This document shows positions 10,490 through 20,900 of a DNA stretch of 64,000 nucleotides, piece by piece (position 1 is the first letter of the stretch; each line of letters opens with the position of its first letter). The translations under genes were made by a program, and so were the position numbers. The stretch covers positions 41,633,893-41,697,892 of the forward strand of contig JAVGWX010000013.1 of the NCBI GenBank assembly GCA_036924085.1, read 5' to 3'. Origin of the DNA: Ariolimax columbianus. Taxonomy: Eukaryota; Mollusca; Gastropoda; Stylommatophora; Arionidae. The notes beneath the pieces are model-generated. The model was not told the origin of the DNA. It searched no databases and worked only from the letters and a program-made list of their open reading frames with translations.

Positions 10490-12225
10490 TTAATTTATGA
10501 CTCAAGTTGGTGGATGTCATTGTATGACTCATGTTTGTGGATGTCATTGTGTGACTCAAGTTGGTGGATGTCATTGTGCGACTCAAGTTGGTGGATGTCA
10601 TTGTGTGACTCAAGTTGGTGGATGTCATTGTGTGACTCAAGTTGGTGGATGTCATTGTGTGACTCAAGTTGGTGGATATCATTGTGTGACTCAAGTTGAT
10701 GGATGTCATTGAATGACTCTTGTTGGCGGATGTCATTGTATGACTCAAGTTGGTGGATGTCATTGTGCGACTCAAGTTGGTGGATGTCATTGTGTGACTC
10801 AAGTTGATGGATGTCATTGAATGACTCTTGTTGGCGGATGTCATTGTATGACTCAAGTTGGTGGATGTCATTGTGCGACTCAAGTTGGGGGATGTCATTG
10901 TGTGACTCAAGTTGGTGGATGTCATTGTGTGACTCATGTTGATGGATGTCATTGTATGACTCAAGTTGGTGGATGTCATTGTGTGACTCAAGTTGGTGGA
11001 TGTCATTGTGTGACTCAAGTTGGTTGATGTCATTGTATGATTCTTGTTGGTGGATGTCATTGTATGACTCAAGTTGGTGGATGTCATTGTGTGACTGAAG
11101 TTGGTGGATGTCATTGTGTTACTCAAGTTGGTGGATGTCATTGTGTGACTCAAGTTGGTGGATGTCATTGTGTGACTCTTGTTGATGGATGTCATTGTGT
11201 GACTCAAGTTGGTGGATGTCATTGTATGACTCTTATTGGTGGATGTCATTGTGTGACTCAAGTTGGTGGATGTCATTGTGTGACTCAAGTTGGTGGATGT
11301 TATTGTGTGACTCAAGTTGGTTGATGTCATTGTATGATTCTTGTTGGTGGATGTCATTGTGTGACTCAAGTTGATGGATGTCATTGTGTGACTCAAGTTG
11401 GTGGATGTTATTGTATGACTCAAGTTGGTGGATGTCATTGTGTGACTCATGTTGGTGGATGTCATTGTGTGACTCAAGTTAGTGGATGTTATTGTGTGAT
11501 TCAAGTTGGTGGATGTCATTGTATGACTCAAGTTGGTGGATGTCATTGTGTGACTCAAGTTGGTGGATGTTATTGTGTAACTCAAGTTGGTGGATGTCAT
11601 TGTGTGACTCATGTTGGTGGATGTCATTGTGTGACTCAAGTTGGTGGATGTCATTGTGTGACTCATGTTGGTGGATGTCATTGTGTAACTCATGTTGGTT
11701 GATGTCATTGTGTGACTCAAGTTGGTTGATGTCATTGTGTGACTCAAGTTGGTGGATGTCATTGTGTGACTCAAGTTGGTGGATGTCATTGTGTGACTCA
11801 AGTTGGTGGATGTCATTGTATGACTCAGGTTGGTGGATGTCATTGTGTGACTCAAGTTAGTGGATGTCATTGTGTGACTCAAGATGGTAGATGTCATTGT
11901 ATAACTTATGTTGGTGGATGTCATTGTGTGACTCAAGTTGGTGGATGTCATTGTGTGACTCAAGTTGGTGGATGTCATTGTATGACTCAAGTTAGTGGAT
12001 GTCATTGTGTGACTCAAGTTGGTGGATGTCATTGTGTGACTCACGTTGGTGGATGTCATTGTATGACTCAAGTTGGTGGATGTCATTGTGTGACTCAAGT
12101 TGGTGGATGTCATTGTATGACTCTTGTTGGTGGATGTCATTGTATGACTCAAGTTGGGGGATGTCATTGTGTGACTCAAGATGGTGGATGTAATTGTATA
12201 ACTTATGTTGGTGGATGTAAATATG
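10490..12225. repeat. 27-bp minisatellite, about 64 copies
   Basis: Units contain gtgactcaagttggtggatg followed by tcattgt. Variants are a/g at gtgtgac and g/t at ttggtgga. Because 27 is a multiple of 3, all frames stay open: nine-residue repeats such as CVTQVGGCH forward and SHTMTSTNL reverse. There is no splice, start or domain evidence for a protein. Confidence 0.97.
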
Positions 12226-12519
12226 TGTTTCTTATTAAAGGATACCAGTATATGTTTTATTTGTGTGAACACAGATTTGACGATCCCGGTTGTCCTGATT
12301 ATTTCTAGTTTGCCTCTTTGGATGTATTGGGGCAGCAAGCCTATTCTTTCATCTGTAGTAAAAGGTCTCTTGATCCACTCGAGGAAAGTAGTGTAATAAT
12401 AAATGAATCTACTCTTACACAATTTCTCAGTGTTAAAATATATTCTGTAAAATACATTAATAATAAGGACAGCGCCGTTAGCTACACGACAATTGTTAAA
12501 TGGTAGCTGTATCCAGGTA

Positions 12520-12862
12520 CTGGATCAAGATACTGAGCAGTGCATGGGCTGTAGGGGCCAGCCACACAAAGCTAACTGCTATTGTCAGGGTCAGCGGCTG
12601 AGAGCTGCCAAACCCGTTATCCACCTCCACGAGGTGATCCTGGATAATAGACTGTTAAATGGCAGACTGGCTAAGGAGAAGGAGTCGAAGAAGGAAGACT
12701 ATGCTGAAGTCAGATGTGTCGGACTGAAAGGTGCGAATATTGCAATTGATCTTTAAACTACAACACAACACATTCCGTTCTCCGGACTACATCCTGCTTC
12801 TTGCAGTCTTTTCATGGCTTGGTAGCTGGAGTTTGAGAACGATGATGAAGAAGAAGAAGAAG

Positions 12863-12894
<32 letters not shown>

Positions 12895-12895
12895 T
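12520..12895 (+). repeat. SINE B, diverged copy with (GAA)n tail
   Basis: It starts ggatcaagatactgagcagt, carries the core atgctgaagtcagatgtgtc and ends gagaacgatgatgaagaag with about 14 GAA units. No clear TSD. Confidence 0.85.
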
Positions 12896-12976
12896 TAAGA
12901 TACTGTAAGACTTGAGCTAGTGTAGATGAATACAATCAAAAGGTTAGAATTGATAATCAATATTATATTACTGTTG

Positions 12977-13331
12977 GGATCAAGATGCTGAGCAGCGCAT
13001 GAGCTGCAGTGGTCAGCGACCCATAGCTGACTGCTAGCGTCAGGGCCAGAGCTGCCAAGACCCTTCTACACCTCCACGCGGTGATCCTGGATAACAGGCT
13101 GCAGCAGGGCAGACTGGCTAAGGAGAAGGGATCGGAGAGGGAATGCTAACCCGGTACTTACAAAATGATTGCTGAAGTCGAATGTGTTGAACTGAAAGGT
13201 GCAAATATCGCAGTCAACCTGTGAACTACGACACAGCGCATTCCTTTCTCTCGACTACATTCTGCTACTTAATCCCTTTCAAGGTTTGGTAGCGGGAGAT
13301 TAAGAACGAACGAGGCCAAAGAAGCCAAGCC
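12977..13331 (+). repeat. SINE B with 12-bp TSD
   Basis: A complete element from ggatcaagatgctgagcagc to the tail gaggccaaagaagccaagc. The flanking atattactgttg at 12965-12976 and 13332-13343 is a perfect TSD. Confidence 0.92.
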
Positions 13332-13696
13332 ATATTACTGTTGTGGGATAGATTGTGTATTTTTCATTACGTGATACAATCACTTACGAATCAATATCAC
13401 TTGTTATTAGTACATAATTGCAAAGACCTAGCTGATAAAGCAAAAAAACAGAAGGAATGAGCCAAAGATAGGATATTAATATTAAGTAAATAACAATTAT
13501 TGCAAAACAATTAACGTGAAGGTATAATTAAAAGTCAGAATAAATTAAGAGACATCGGAACTATTTGCAATTGTTTCATTTTGGCACAAAATACAAGTAT
13601 TTTTGTCTGATGTTAATTACAAGCATTAAAAAAATATTGAAAAAAATCACAAATATATTAAATAACATTTTGTATAAACTAATTTATAAACATAAC

Positions 13697-13935
13697 GGGA
13701 AACGGCGTGGGATAGTTGTTAAGTGGCACGGCTCACAACCCGAAGATACTGGGTTCGATCCCCATCACAGTATCGGCCGTTATCCCGGGGAAGCAAACCC
13801 TTAGAAAATGCTTGCTGAAGTCGGATGCACTGGGCCAACAGGCGCAAAATAAAAACCACAATGCAATGCACACCTCCTTGGGGATTAGAGAAATAAGGCG
13901 AACGCTTAAAAACAAATAAATAAATAAATAAAATA
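13697..13935 (+). repeat. SINE A with (AAAT)n tail
   Basis: Head ggcgtgggatagttgttaag, B box GGGTTCGATCCCC, core tgctgaagtcggatgcactg. The tail ends gaacgct then a taaataaata run. It lacks the cagaccctta segment present in other copies (internal deletion). Confidence 0.88.
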
Positions 13936-14379
13936 ATGAATGTAATGCACGAAGTAGAAACATGAACAAGGAACAACATATTTGAAGAAATAATATTTAC
14001 AACTCTCTGATTAAAAAACATATTTCACCTCTAACAGTAATCCAAAGTACTCATTTAAGAGTGAGAAGACGAACGTATCGATAGCCAAGGTCGAACTCTG
14101 TGCCTTTGTAGTGAAAAGAGAACGCACTAACCATCTGCTACTCAGTTCAGTAATGTGAAACATACATAAGTTATTTATAAAACTGAAATATTCACAATTC
14201 TGATGGCATTCAAGTCTGCTCATTAACTTTGTTGACTATAAAACAAGTTTAAATAGAGTGGATAAAGATACTATCTTGAAGCTACTAAGGCACTACGAGC
14301 AAGCAGTGTAATAATTGACACGAGAACGCAATACGTGATCAATTAACATTTAATCTGGGATTCGTCAGGGATGTCTTGT

Positions 14380-14660
14380 ATTTCCTATTCTGTACCTACT
14401 AGCAGTTGATTGGATACCTTTTCTGTTCCTACTAGCTGTTGATTGGATACCTTTTCTGTTCCTACTAGTAGTTGATTGGATACCTTATCTGTTCCTGCAG
14501 CCAGTTGATTGGATACCTTTTCTGTTCCTACTAGTAATTGATTGGATACCTTATCTGTTCCTGCAGCCAGTTGATTGGATACCTTATCTGTTCCTGCTAG
14601 CAGTTGATTGGATACCTTGTTTTATTCCTCCTGCTAGTTGATTATAGACCTTTTCTGTTC
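14380..14660. repeat. Tandem amplification of a LINE coding segment (34-41 bp units)
   Basis: About eight copies of ttgattggataccttttctg plus ttcctactagcag-like variants. The first copy is the in-frame LLAVDWIP of the host LINE, so the array grew out of the element. Confidence 0.85.
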
Positions 14661-14711
14661 CTGCTGGGTTATGAAAGAAACAACCACCTATGAGAAAAAC
14701 GGAGTGTATTA

Positions 14712-15046
14712 GCGGTCAGCGACACATAGCTGACTGCAAGCGTCAGGGCCAGAGAAACAGAGTTGCCAAGACCCTTCTACACCTTCACGAGGTGATCCTA
14801 GATAACAGGCTGAAACATAGCAGACTGGCTAAGGAGAATGGATCGAAGAGGGAATGCTAACCCGGTACTCAAAAAATTATTGCTGAAGTCGGATGTGTTG
14901 AACCGAAAGGTGCAAATATCGCAGTCAACCTGTGAACTACGGCACAGCGCATTCCGTTCTCTGGACTACATTCTGCTACTTAAGCCATTTTCAGGGTTTG
15001 ATAGCGGGAGATTGAGAACGAACGAAAATAAGCCAATCCAAGCCAT
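14712..15046 (+). repeat. SINE B, 5'-truncated, inside a LINE
   Basis: It starts at ggtcagcgacacatagctga, lacking the first 40 or so bases. It carries the core tgctgaagtcggatgtgttg and a tail gaacgaacgaaaataagcc. The LINE frame resumes immediately after it. Confidence 0.88.
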
Positions 15047-15699
15047 TTAAACAGTTGGGAGACCTTGACTTTGCAGACGACGCTACCGTTCTATCTCACA
15101 ACCAACTTCAAACGTAGAAGAAGAAGACACGCATAACATAATCTCCCAACAAGTAGGTCTAAAGATACATGCATCAAGGAAACACATATTAAAATTAAAT
15201 GCGGCCTACATCACGGTTTCTATCAAACTGATATGAACGCCGTTGGATAAGATAGAGAGCTTCATATCGTAAGAAGGATCATAAACAAGACAGGTGGTGC
15301 AGATGAGGATGTAAAAACCAGGACACAAATGGCAAAAGCGACCGATATCATGATCAAAACTATATGTAACTCTAAAGTGACAAAAATGCATACTAAGCTA
15401 AGGATCTTCAACTACTATGGGAAATGGACCATTTTTGTATGGAGCTGAAACATGGATTATGGCCAAAATTGAGGACCATCATATAGAAATGATAAGCCAC
15501 AAGAAACAGACTTAATGTAGACTGCCCTCGACTAATAATTTGGTAATCCTGACTTTTGAAAGATAATGGCGTAAAAATACCACTAACAATAGACTAGTGT
15601 TGAATTTAGGTTAGACATCATTATACAGACTTTTTCATATCCTATTCATGATAACAAGTCCTTTACTATTTCCGTATATTATCTGGAGATAGTTGGAGG

Positions 15700-15870
15700 G
15701 GGCGTAGTGGCTGACGTTAGTAGAGGTCTTTTGGCTGCAGAGAAAAGAGAAAGACTGAAGAGATCAAGGAACAGCCAGACAAGCCGGCCTCCTCGGTATG
15801 GTTGTACGATCTGTGGCAGGGACTGTCACTCGCGGATCGACCTTTACAGCCATAGTTGACAGTGTCGAAA
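15700..15870 (+). mobile_element. RTE-like LINE C-terminus with zinc finger
   Basis: The forward frame reads CTICGRDCHSRIDLYSHSQQ-like, with C-x2-C-x10-H, the C-terminal finger known at the end of many RTE-type LINE ORFs in molluscs. A basic stretch (EKRERLKRSRNSQ) precedes it. Confidence 0.75.
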
Positions 15871-15934
15871 TACAGGAGACAGAGCTGGACAAAACGTACA
15901 GGGCGCCGCGCGCATGCTCTATGGAAACAAAGAC

Positions 15935-16105
15935 CTCTATGATGATGACCGCAACAGCTCCCGGGTCGACCCAGCCTTAAATGGGTATCGGTTCAGTCCG
16001 GAAAGAACAAGCGAAAGAGGAGATGGCTACCGCCCTCATATAGCCGAGTCTTTGAAATGTGAGATCGCTATCATCGCAAGCCCATACGGCAGTAATGCTA
16101 TGGGT
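15935..16105 (+). repeat. SINE F 3' part
   Basis: The stretch gaccgcaacagctcccgggt ... tatcggttcagtccggaaag ... ggcagtaatgctatggg matches the reverse of 36.93-37.10 kb. The tRNA head is missing, and a SINE B abuts its 3' end. Confidence 0.75.
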
Positions 16106-16466
16106 TCTTCTTCTTCTTCTGCGTTCGTTCTTAATCTTCCGCTAATAAACCCTAAAATGGCTTACGAAGCAGAATGTAGTCCAGAGAACGGAATGCGTTG
16201 TGTCGTAGTTTACAGCTTGACTGCAATATTTGCACCTTTCGGTCCAACACATCCGACTTCAGCAAGCATTTTTTGAGTACCGGGTTAGCATTCCCTCTTC
16301 GATCCCTTCTCTTTAGCCAGTCTGCCCTGCTGCAGCCTGTAATCCAGGATCACCACGTGGAGGTGTAGAAGGGTCTTAGCAGCTCTGGTTCGCTAGCCCT
16401 GACACTGGCAGTCAGCTATGGGTCGCTGACCACTGCAGCTCATGCGCTGCTCAGCATCTTAATCCC
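16106..16466 (-). repeat. SINE B, complete
   Basis: Reverse-strand copy from ggattaagatgctgagcagc (at 16466) to the GAA tail at 16108-16120 (ttcttcttcttcttctgcg on the + strand). Confidence 0.9.
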
Positions 16467-16728
16467 CTTTTCTCAATATAAGGTGGGTTACGTAGAATAC
16501 TAAATATATGTTGTGGTTGGGGAAGGGATGGGGGGGGGGGGGGGGCGAATAAATGGTTAAAAGTTTTATCATTGTCTAATTGTGGTCTGCAAACAGAAGA
16601 AAAGAATGGGGATCATTGTTGTATTATGATTCGTAGATGTCATGTTAGCTCAAGTTAGTGTTTGATGCGATCGTGCATATAGTGTGTTGGCTGATTTGGA
16701 AAGGAGAGAGAGAGAGAAAGGGATGAGA

Positions 16729-17010
16729 AAGTGGGGGGGGGGGGAGGGGGGGAATTGCGAAAATACTCAGACACACACAGTTGGACACACACAGTTGAAC
16801 ACACACCTTTGGGCACACACAGTTGGACGCATTCAGTTGGACACACACAGTTGGACACACACATTTGAACACACACAGTTGAACACACACAGTTGGACAC
16901 ACACAGATGGACGCATTCAGCTGAACACACACAGTTGGACACACAATTGGACGCACACAGTTGGACACACACAGTTGGACACACACAGTTGGAAGCACAG
17001 TTGGACGCGT
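16729..17010. repeat. G-run followed by 14-bp-scale array
   Basis: gggggggggg at 16733-16750 is followed by about 17 units of acacacacagttgg with gcattcag variants. Open frames here are repeat products. Another G-run lies at 16529-16545. Confidence 0.9.
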
Positions 17011-17883
17011 TCACGTCATCTTTTTTAAGACGGCCCCTCCTTATTTTAACCACAGGAAAAAGCGAGTTATTTGCTGTTGCAATCATTCTATCATAAAATG
17101 AAGTTACAGGTTTATCTTGAGCATTGTTTTTAAAAAGCCAATGGGAACTGAACGTAAGGTACATTGTCAAGTATTAGAATTCATCTACATTAGCGATCTT
17201 TACAAAGACACCCACACACACGTACAAATATATGCTGTGTAAAAATGTTTAATATAATTATGATTGTATCACTTCCAGGAATCACACGTGAGCTCAAATT
17301 AGAACATGACAGGCAAACATTGTGAGGGGTGTAAACATTTGTTTTCCCACAATTTTAAGCAATATATTTGGTTATGTCTTTTGATATTATCTTCCTTTTC
17401 TTTTTTAAATGTTTAGGGGGGAACAACAATTGAAATTAGAGTATCCTATTCGAGATTGCCGTTTGCATCTTTCACACAGTTTATGTGATTAATGTAGGAT
17501 GTGTCAAACAAATTACATATAGTGAGGGATCTACTACAGACCCTGCTTTGACGTTCTTTTATCTACAAATAAAACATGTTTACAATGCATGTGGCATCAG
17601 CATGTTCCTGTACGGTAACAAACGAAACTTGGACAACCTATGCCAAACACGAACACAGGGTTGACATCTTTCATCTACTGCCCTTGCCATGTGTTTTAGG
17701 AATTACATGGAGGGATAAAGTGAAATACAGAAGTTCACTCTCCCCATAATTTTAACATTTAGATTTATCGATAATTGTGTGCATCATGTTTCAGTACAAA
17801 GTAAGCGAGGTAAATTCCTAGGAATGTCGCGAATGTAAACTAACTGACAGTCAACACCCAAAAGGTTTAGAGAAACTTCTACA
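17011..17883. promoter_or_regulatory. TTC8 5' flank and presumptive promoter
   Basis: Unique-looking AT-rich DNA with no recognised repeat, immediately before the TTC8 start. It contains the X-box-like site at 17604. The transcription start cannot be placed from sequence. Confidence 0.4.
17604..17619 (+). promoter_or_regulatory. Near-match to an RFX X-box upstream of TTC8
   Basis: GTTCCT-GTAC-GGTAAC is an imperfect inverted repeat 265-280 bp before the TTC8 start codon. RFX factors are known to drive BBS genes through X-boxes (two half-sites separated by 0-3 bases). The right half fits RRNRAC and the left half fits RYYNYY, but the spacer is four bases, one too many. No TATA box is evident nearby. 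Inference only. Confidence 0.25.
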
Positions 17884-17985
17884 ATGGATCCACTTTATTT
17901 GGCCTACAGTTACTTTAGGCGTCGACGATTTAAGGAAAGCGTCGATATTTGCACCAAGATCCTTGAGAAAAATCCATACGATCAG
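17884..17985 (+). CDS. TTC8: TTC8 exon 1 (start codon)
   Basis: This exon encodes 34 residues beginning MDPLYLAYSYFRRRRF and ending KNPYDQ, which is the conserved BBS8 amino terminus. The ATG at 17884 is chosen because it coincides with the family start. The donor is CAG|gtaaaa after 17985 and the exon ends in phase 0. Confidence 0.93.
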
Positions 17986-20900
17986 GTAAAATGAATAAAA
18001 GTATGATTAGATCTAAATGCTAAAACATGCTGTCTTTTTCTATGTTATTGCTACAGTGAGTAGTGAGTGGGGTGAGTAACTACACTTAACACTAATAGTA
18101 CTACTGACTGGCTCAGTGGCTGTTAGCTTTCAGATCAAATGTTTTACTTAGTTTCAGACATACTCTGAGTAACTATCAGAAGACTAGACCCAAGTGTCTC
18201 TACTAATCAAATGTTTCACTTAGTTTCATCAGACATTCACATACTCTGACTCTGAGTAACTCTCACTCTCAGAAGACTGGACTCCAGTGTAGTGTCTCCA
18301 CTCAATTTTTAGCTTCTAAAGTAGTTAAATATCAATAACATTGTTTTATGATTGTTGTTAAGTGTGAGAGTATTTCTGTGAAATATCCATATTATTCTTT
18401 TTTTTTACTTAACTTTTTAGCGCTAATATGAAGCATAGGTGCCACCACTTCAGCAGTCCCCTTTTAACTAAACTAAAAGCCTGTTTGAAGGTTTCCAAGT
18501 ATTTCCACTTGTTGAGTCAGTGTCAACTGTCATTCACCTTTTCTCTCCAATAAATTTATAGCATAGTTTTTGGCTGTAGCTGGGACCTATTACTCTCAGA
18601 AAGCTAAGCTTTTCCAGTGGCTTATTATAGATCCTTACTATTAATCTTGAAAACACAAGGAAAGTAGAACTATAAATGCACTTTTTAGCCTATTCTGTTC
18701 CTAAGAATTGACTTCACCACACTCAGGGCATAACCATAGGTGCTGAGTCTCTCTCAGTAAAGGATGAGGGGTATGACATTTTGGTACTGATGGTTCCTGC
18801 AGCTCACTGGTTGTACACACTTCTGCACTATCCTATCTTGCCACAAATTCGCTCCTACTTTGTTAGATATAGAAGATCTGCAGTCTGTGAATTGCTGATT
18901 CATCTATTACAGTGTTATCATCTAACAGGCGATCATTGATAGACTATCCATATTTAGCGTACCTGTAATTGGTTACTGTGAAGCCAGGATGTCAGCTCTT
19001 TCAATTTCCTGAGCCTTGAAATGATCAGGTCAGTAGATCCACAACAGCCCCTGCATGCTTGAAACATCTACAGCTGCCATCCACTCATGTCTTAGCCAGC
19101 TATTATTTACCTTTGGAAGTAAGGATCGGGAGTCTGACACGACAACTGCTCCTGTTAAAGAGGTCCCAGATAGTCATCTCACACCTGCGAACACTGTTTC
19201 TATCTCCTTTCTTGTTCTGGAGTTTGCTTTCTGTATGCCCCACTCTGTACCTGCAAAGATGGCGCCCTACTGGCTGTGGGTCTACGCTGCTCTGGTGCTT
19301 TAGTTCATTATGGATGTCGACAGGCTATCGATTTGCCTGGAATTGACACTAGTCGAGGACTTACACTTGTGTTCACGGAAACGTGTCATTTTTAATTTGG
19401 ACAGGTTAATTCGTTCGTTTTTTGTGTTTTCTTCCAATTATCCTGGCCTTTACATCAGCTATATGAATTAGCACTACGCTTAAACCTGTGTCACATTTTT
19501 ACGAGTGAAGTTGATAAAATGCGCAGTTTCTTCCTCACTTAAATCCAAATCACAATGCAAATCATCTATTTCGGCAGACACAGCTAGAGAAAAGACTGTC
19601 CACACCGCTGAACAAAGAGAGTGGTCTTCATCATATGTGATGGATGGCTTGGCTTAGCTTCGTTCGTTCGAAATCTCCCACTACCAAACCCTGAAAGGGC
19701 TTAAGTGGCAGAATGTAGTCCAGAGAACGGAATGCGTTGTGTCGTAGTTTACAGATTGACTGCGATATTTGCACCTTTCGGTCCAACACATCTGACTTCA
19801 GCAAGAATTTTGTGAGTACCGGGTTAGCATTCCCTCTTTGATCCCTTCTCCTTAGCCAGGTGTGCCCTGCTGCAGCTTGTTATCCAGGATCACCGTGTGG
19901 ATGTGTAGAAGGGTCTCGACAGCTCTGGTTCGCAGGCCCTGATGCTAGCAGTTAGCTATGGGTCACTGACCACTGCAGCTCATGCGCTGCTCAGCATCTT
20001 GATCCCGTATGTGATGGATGAAAGTCATGCTCCACTCTGCTCAGCAATGACCTGCACCCTCACTCTAGCCGAGAAGTCCCAATCAGATATCACACTGCCT
20101 TAAGTACTTTAACTTATGAAAGGTTATCTGGGATCAAGATGCTGAGCAGGGCATGAGCTGCAGTGGTCAGTGACCCATAGCTGACTGCTAGCGTCAGGGC
20201 CAGCGAACCATAGCTGCCAAGACCCTTCTACACCTCCACACGGTTATCCTGGATAACAGGCTGCAACAGGGCAGACTGGCTAAGGAGAAGGGATCGAAGA
20301 GGGAATGCTAACTCGGTACTCAAAAAATGCTTGTTGAAGTCGGATGTGTTGGACCAAAAGGTGCAAATATCGCAGCCAAGCTGTAAACTATGACACAACA
20401 CATTCCGTTCTCTGGACTATATTCTGCTACTTAAGCCCTTTCAGGGTTTGGTAGTGGGAGATTGAGAATGAACGAAGAAGAAGAAGAAGAAAGGTTATCT
20501 AATAACATCACAGCTAACCCTGATTTAACAAAAAGGACTGTGGTTAAAAGTGCATGCCTCAACGGAAATGCTTTACCTAATTAGCAAACATAACTACATA
20601 TAAAACAACAGAAAAGACACCTGTAGTATCTCTGACAGATGCACGATTGGCACTCCAAGCACTGAAATCCGATAAACTGCCAGATCTACATGCTCTACTG
20701 TCTGAACTGAGCAACCAGTGCAAGATTGTGATGCAGTGGATGCCTTCTCATTGTGGAGTACTAGGAAATGAGAGACAAGCAACCAGATGTGCCATTTACA
20801 TACCAACAGAAGATAAGGATTGATCTTGGAGCTTGAGTCGCTGCACCACTGTGAGATTCCTTGCAAGGTTTCATGGATGTCTTTGACCAACTCTTGCCTG

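Larger units (their letters stand above)
14222..15545 (+). mobile_element. RTE-like LINE remnant, with internal amplification and a SINE B insertion
   Basis: Recognisable reverse-transcriptase pieces in order: INFVDYKTSLNRVDKDTILK near 14225 (motif A region), GIRQGCLVFPILYLLAVDW near 14353-14412 (motif B), DLDFADDATVLSHNQLQ near 15060 (motif C), and GGADEDVKTR...LRIFNYYGKW near 15295-15420. Many stops and frameshifts are present. The segment 14380-14660 is tandemly amplified, and 14712-15046 is a SINE B. Confidence 0.75.

Noticed and set aside
10428..12422. 664-codon open frame on the minus strand (and frames on the plus strand)
   Set aside because: Entirely a 27-bp tandem repeat; no domain, splice or start context, and both strands are equally open.
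16529..16545. G-run as a G-quadruplex regulatory element (also 26273-26283)
   Set aside because: Single homopolymer runs without spaced G-tracts; no link to a promoter.
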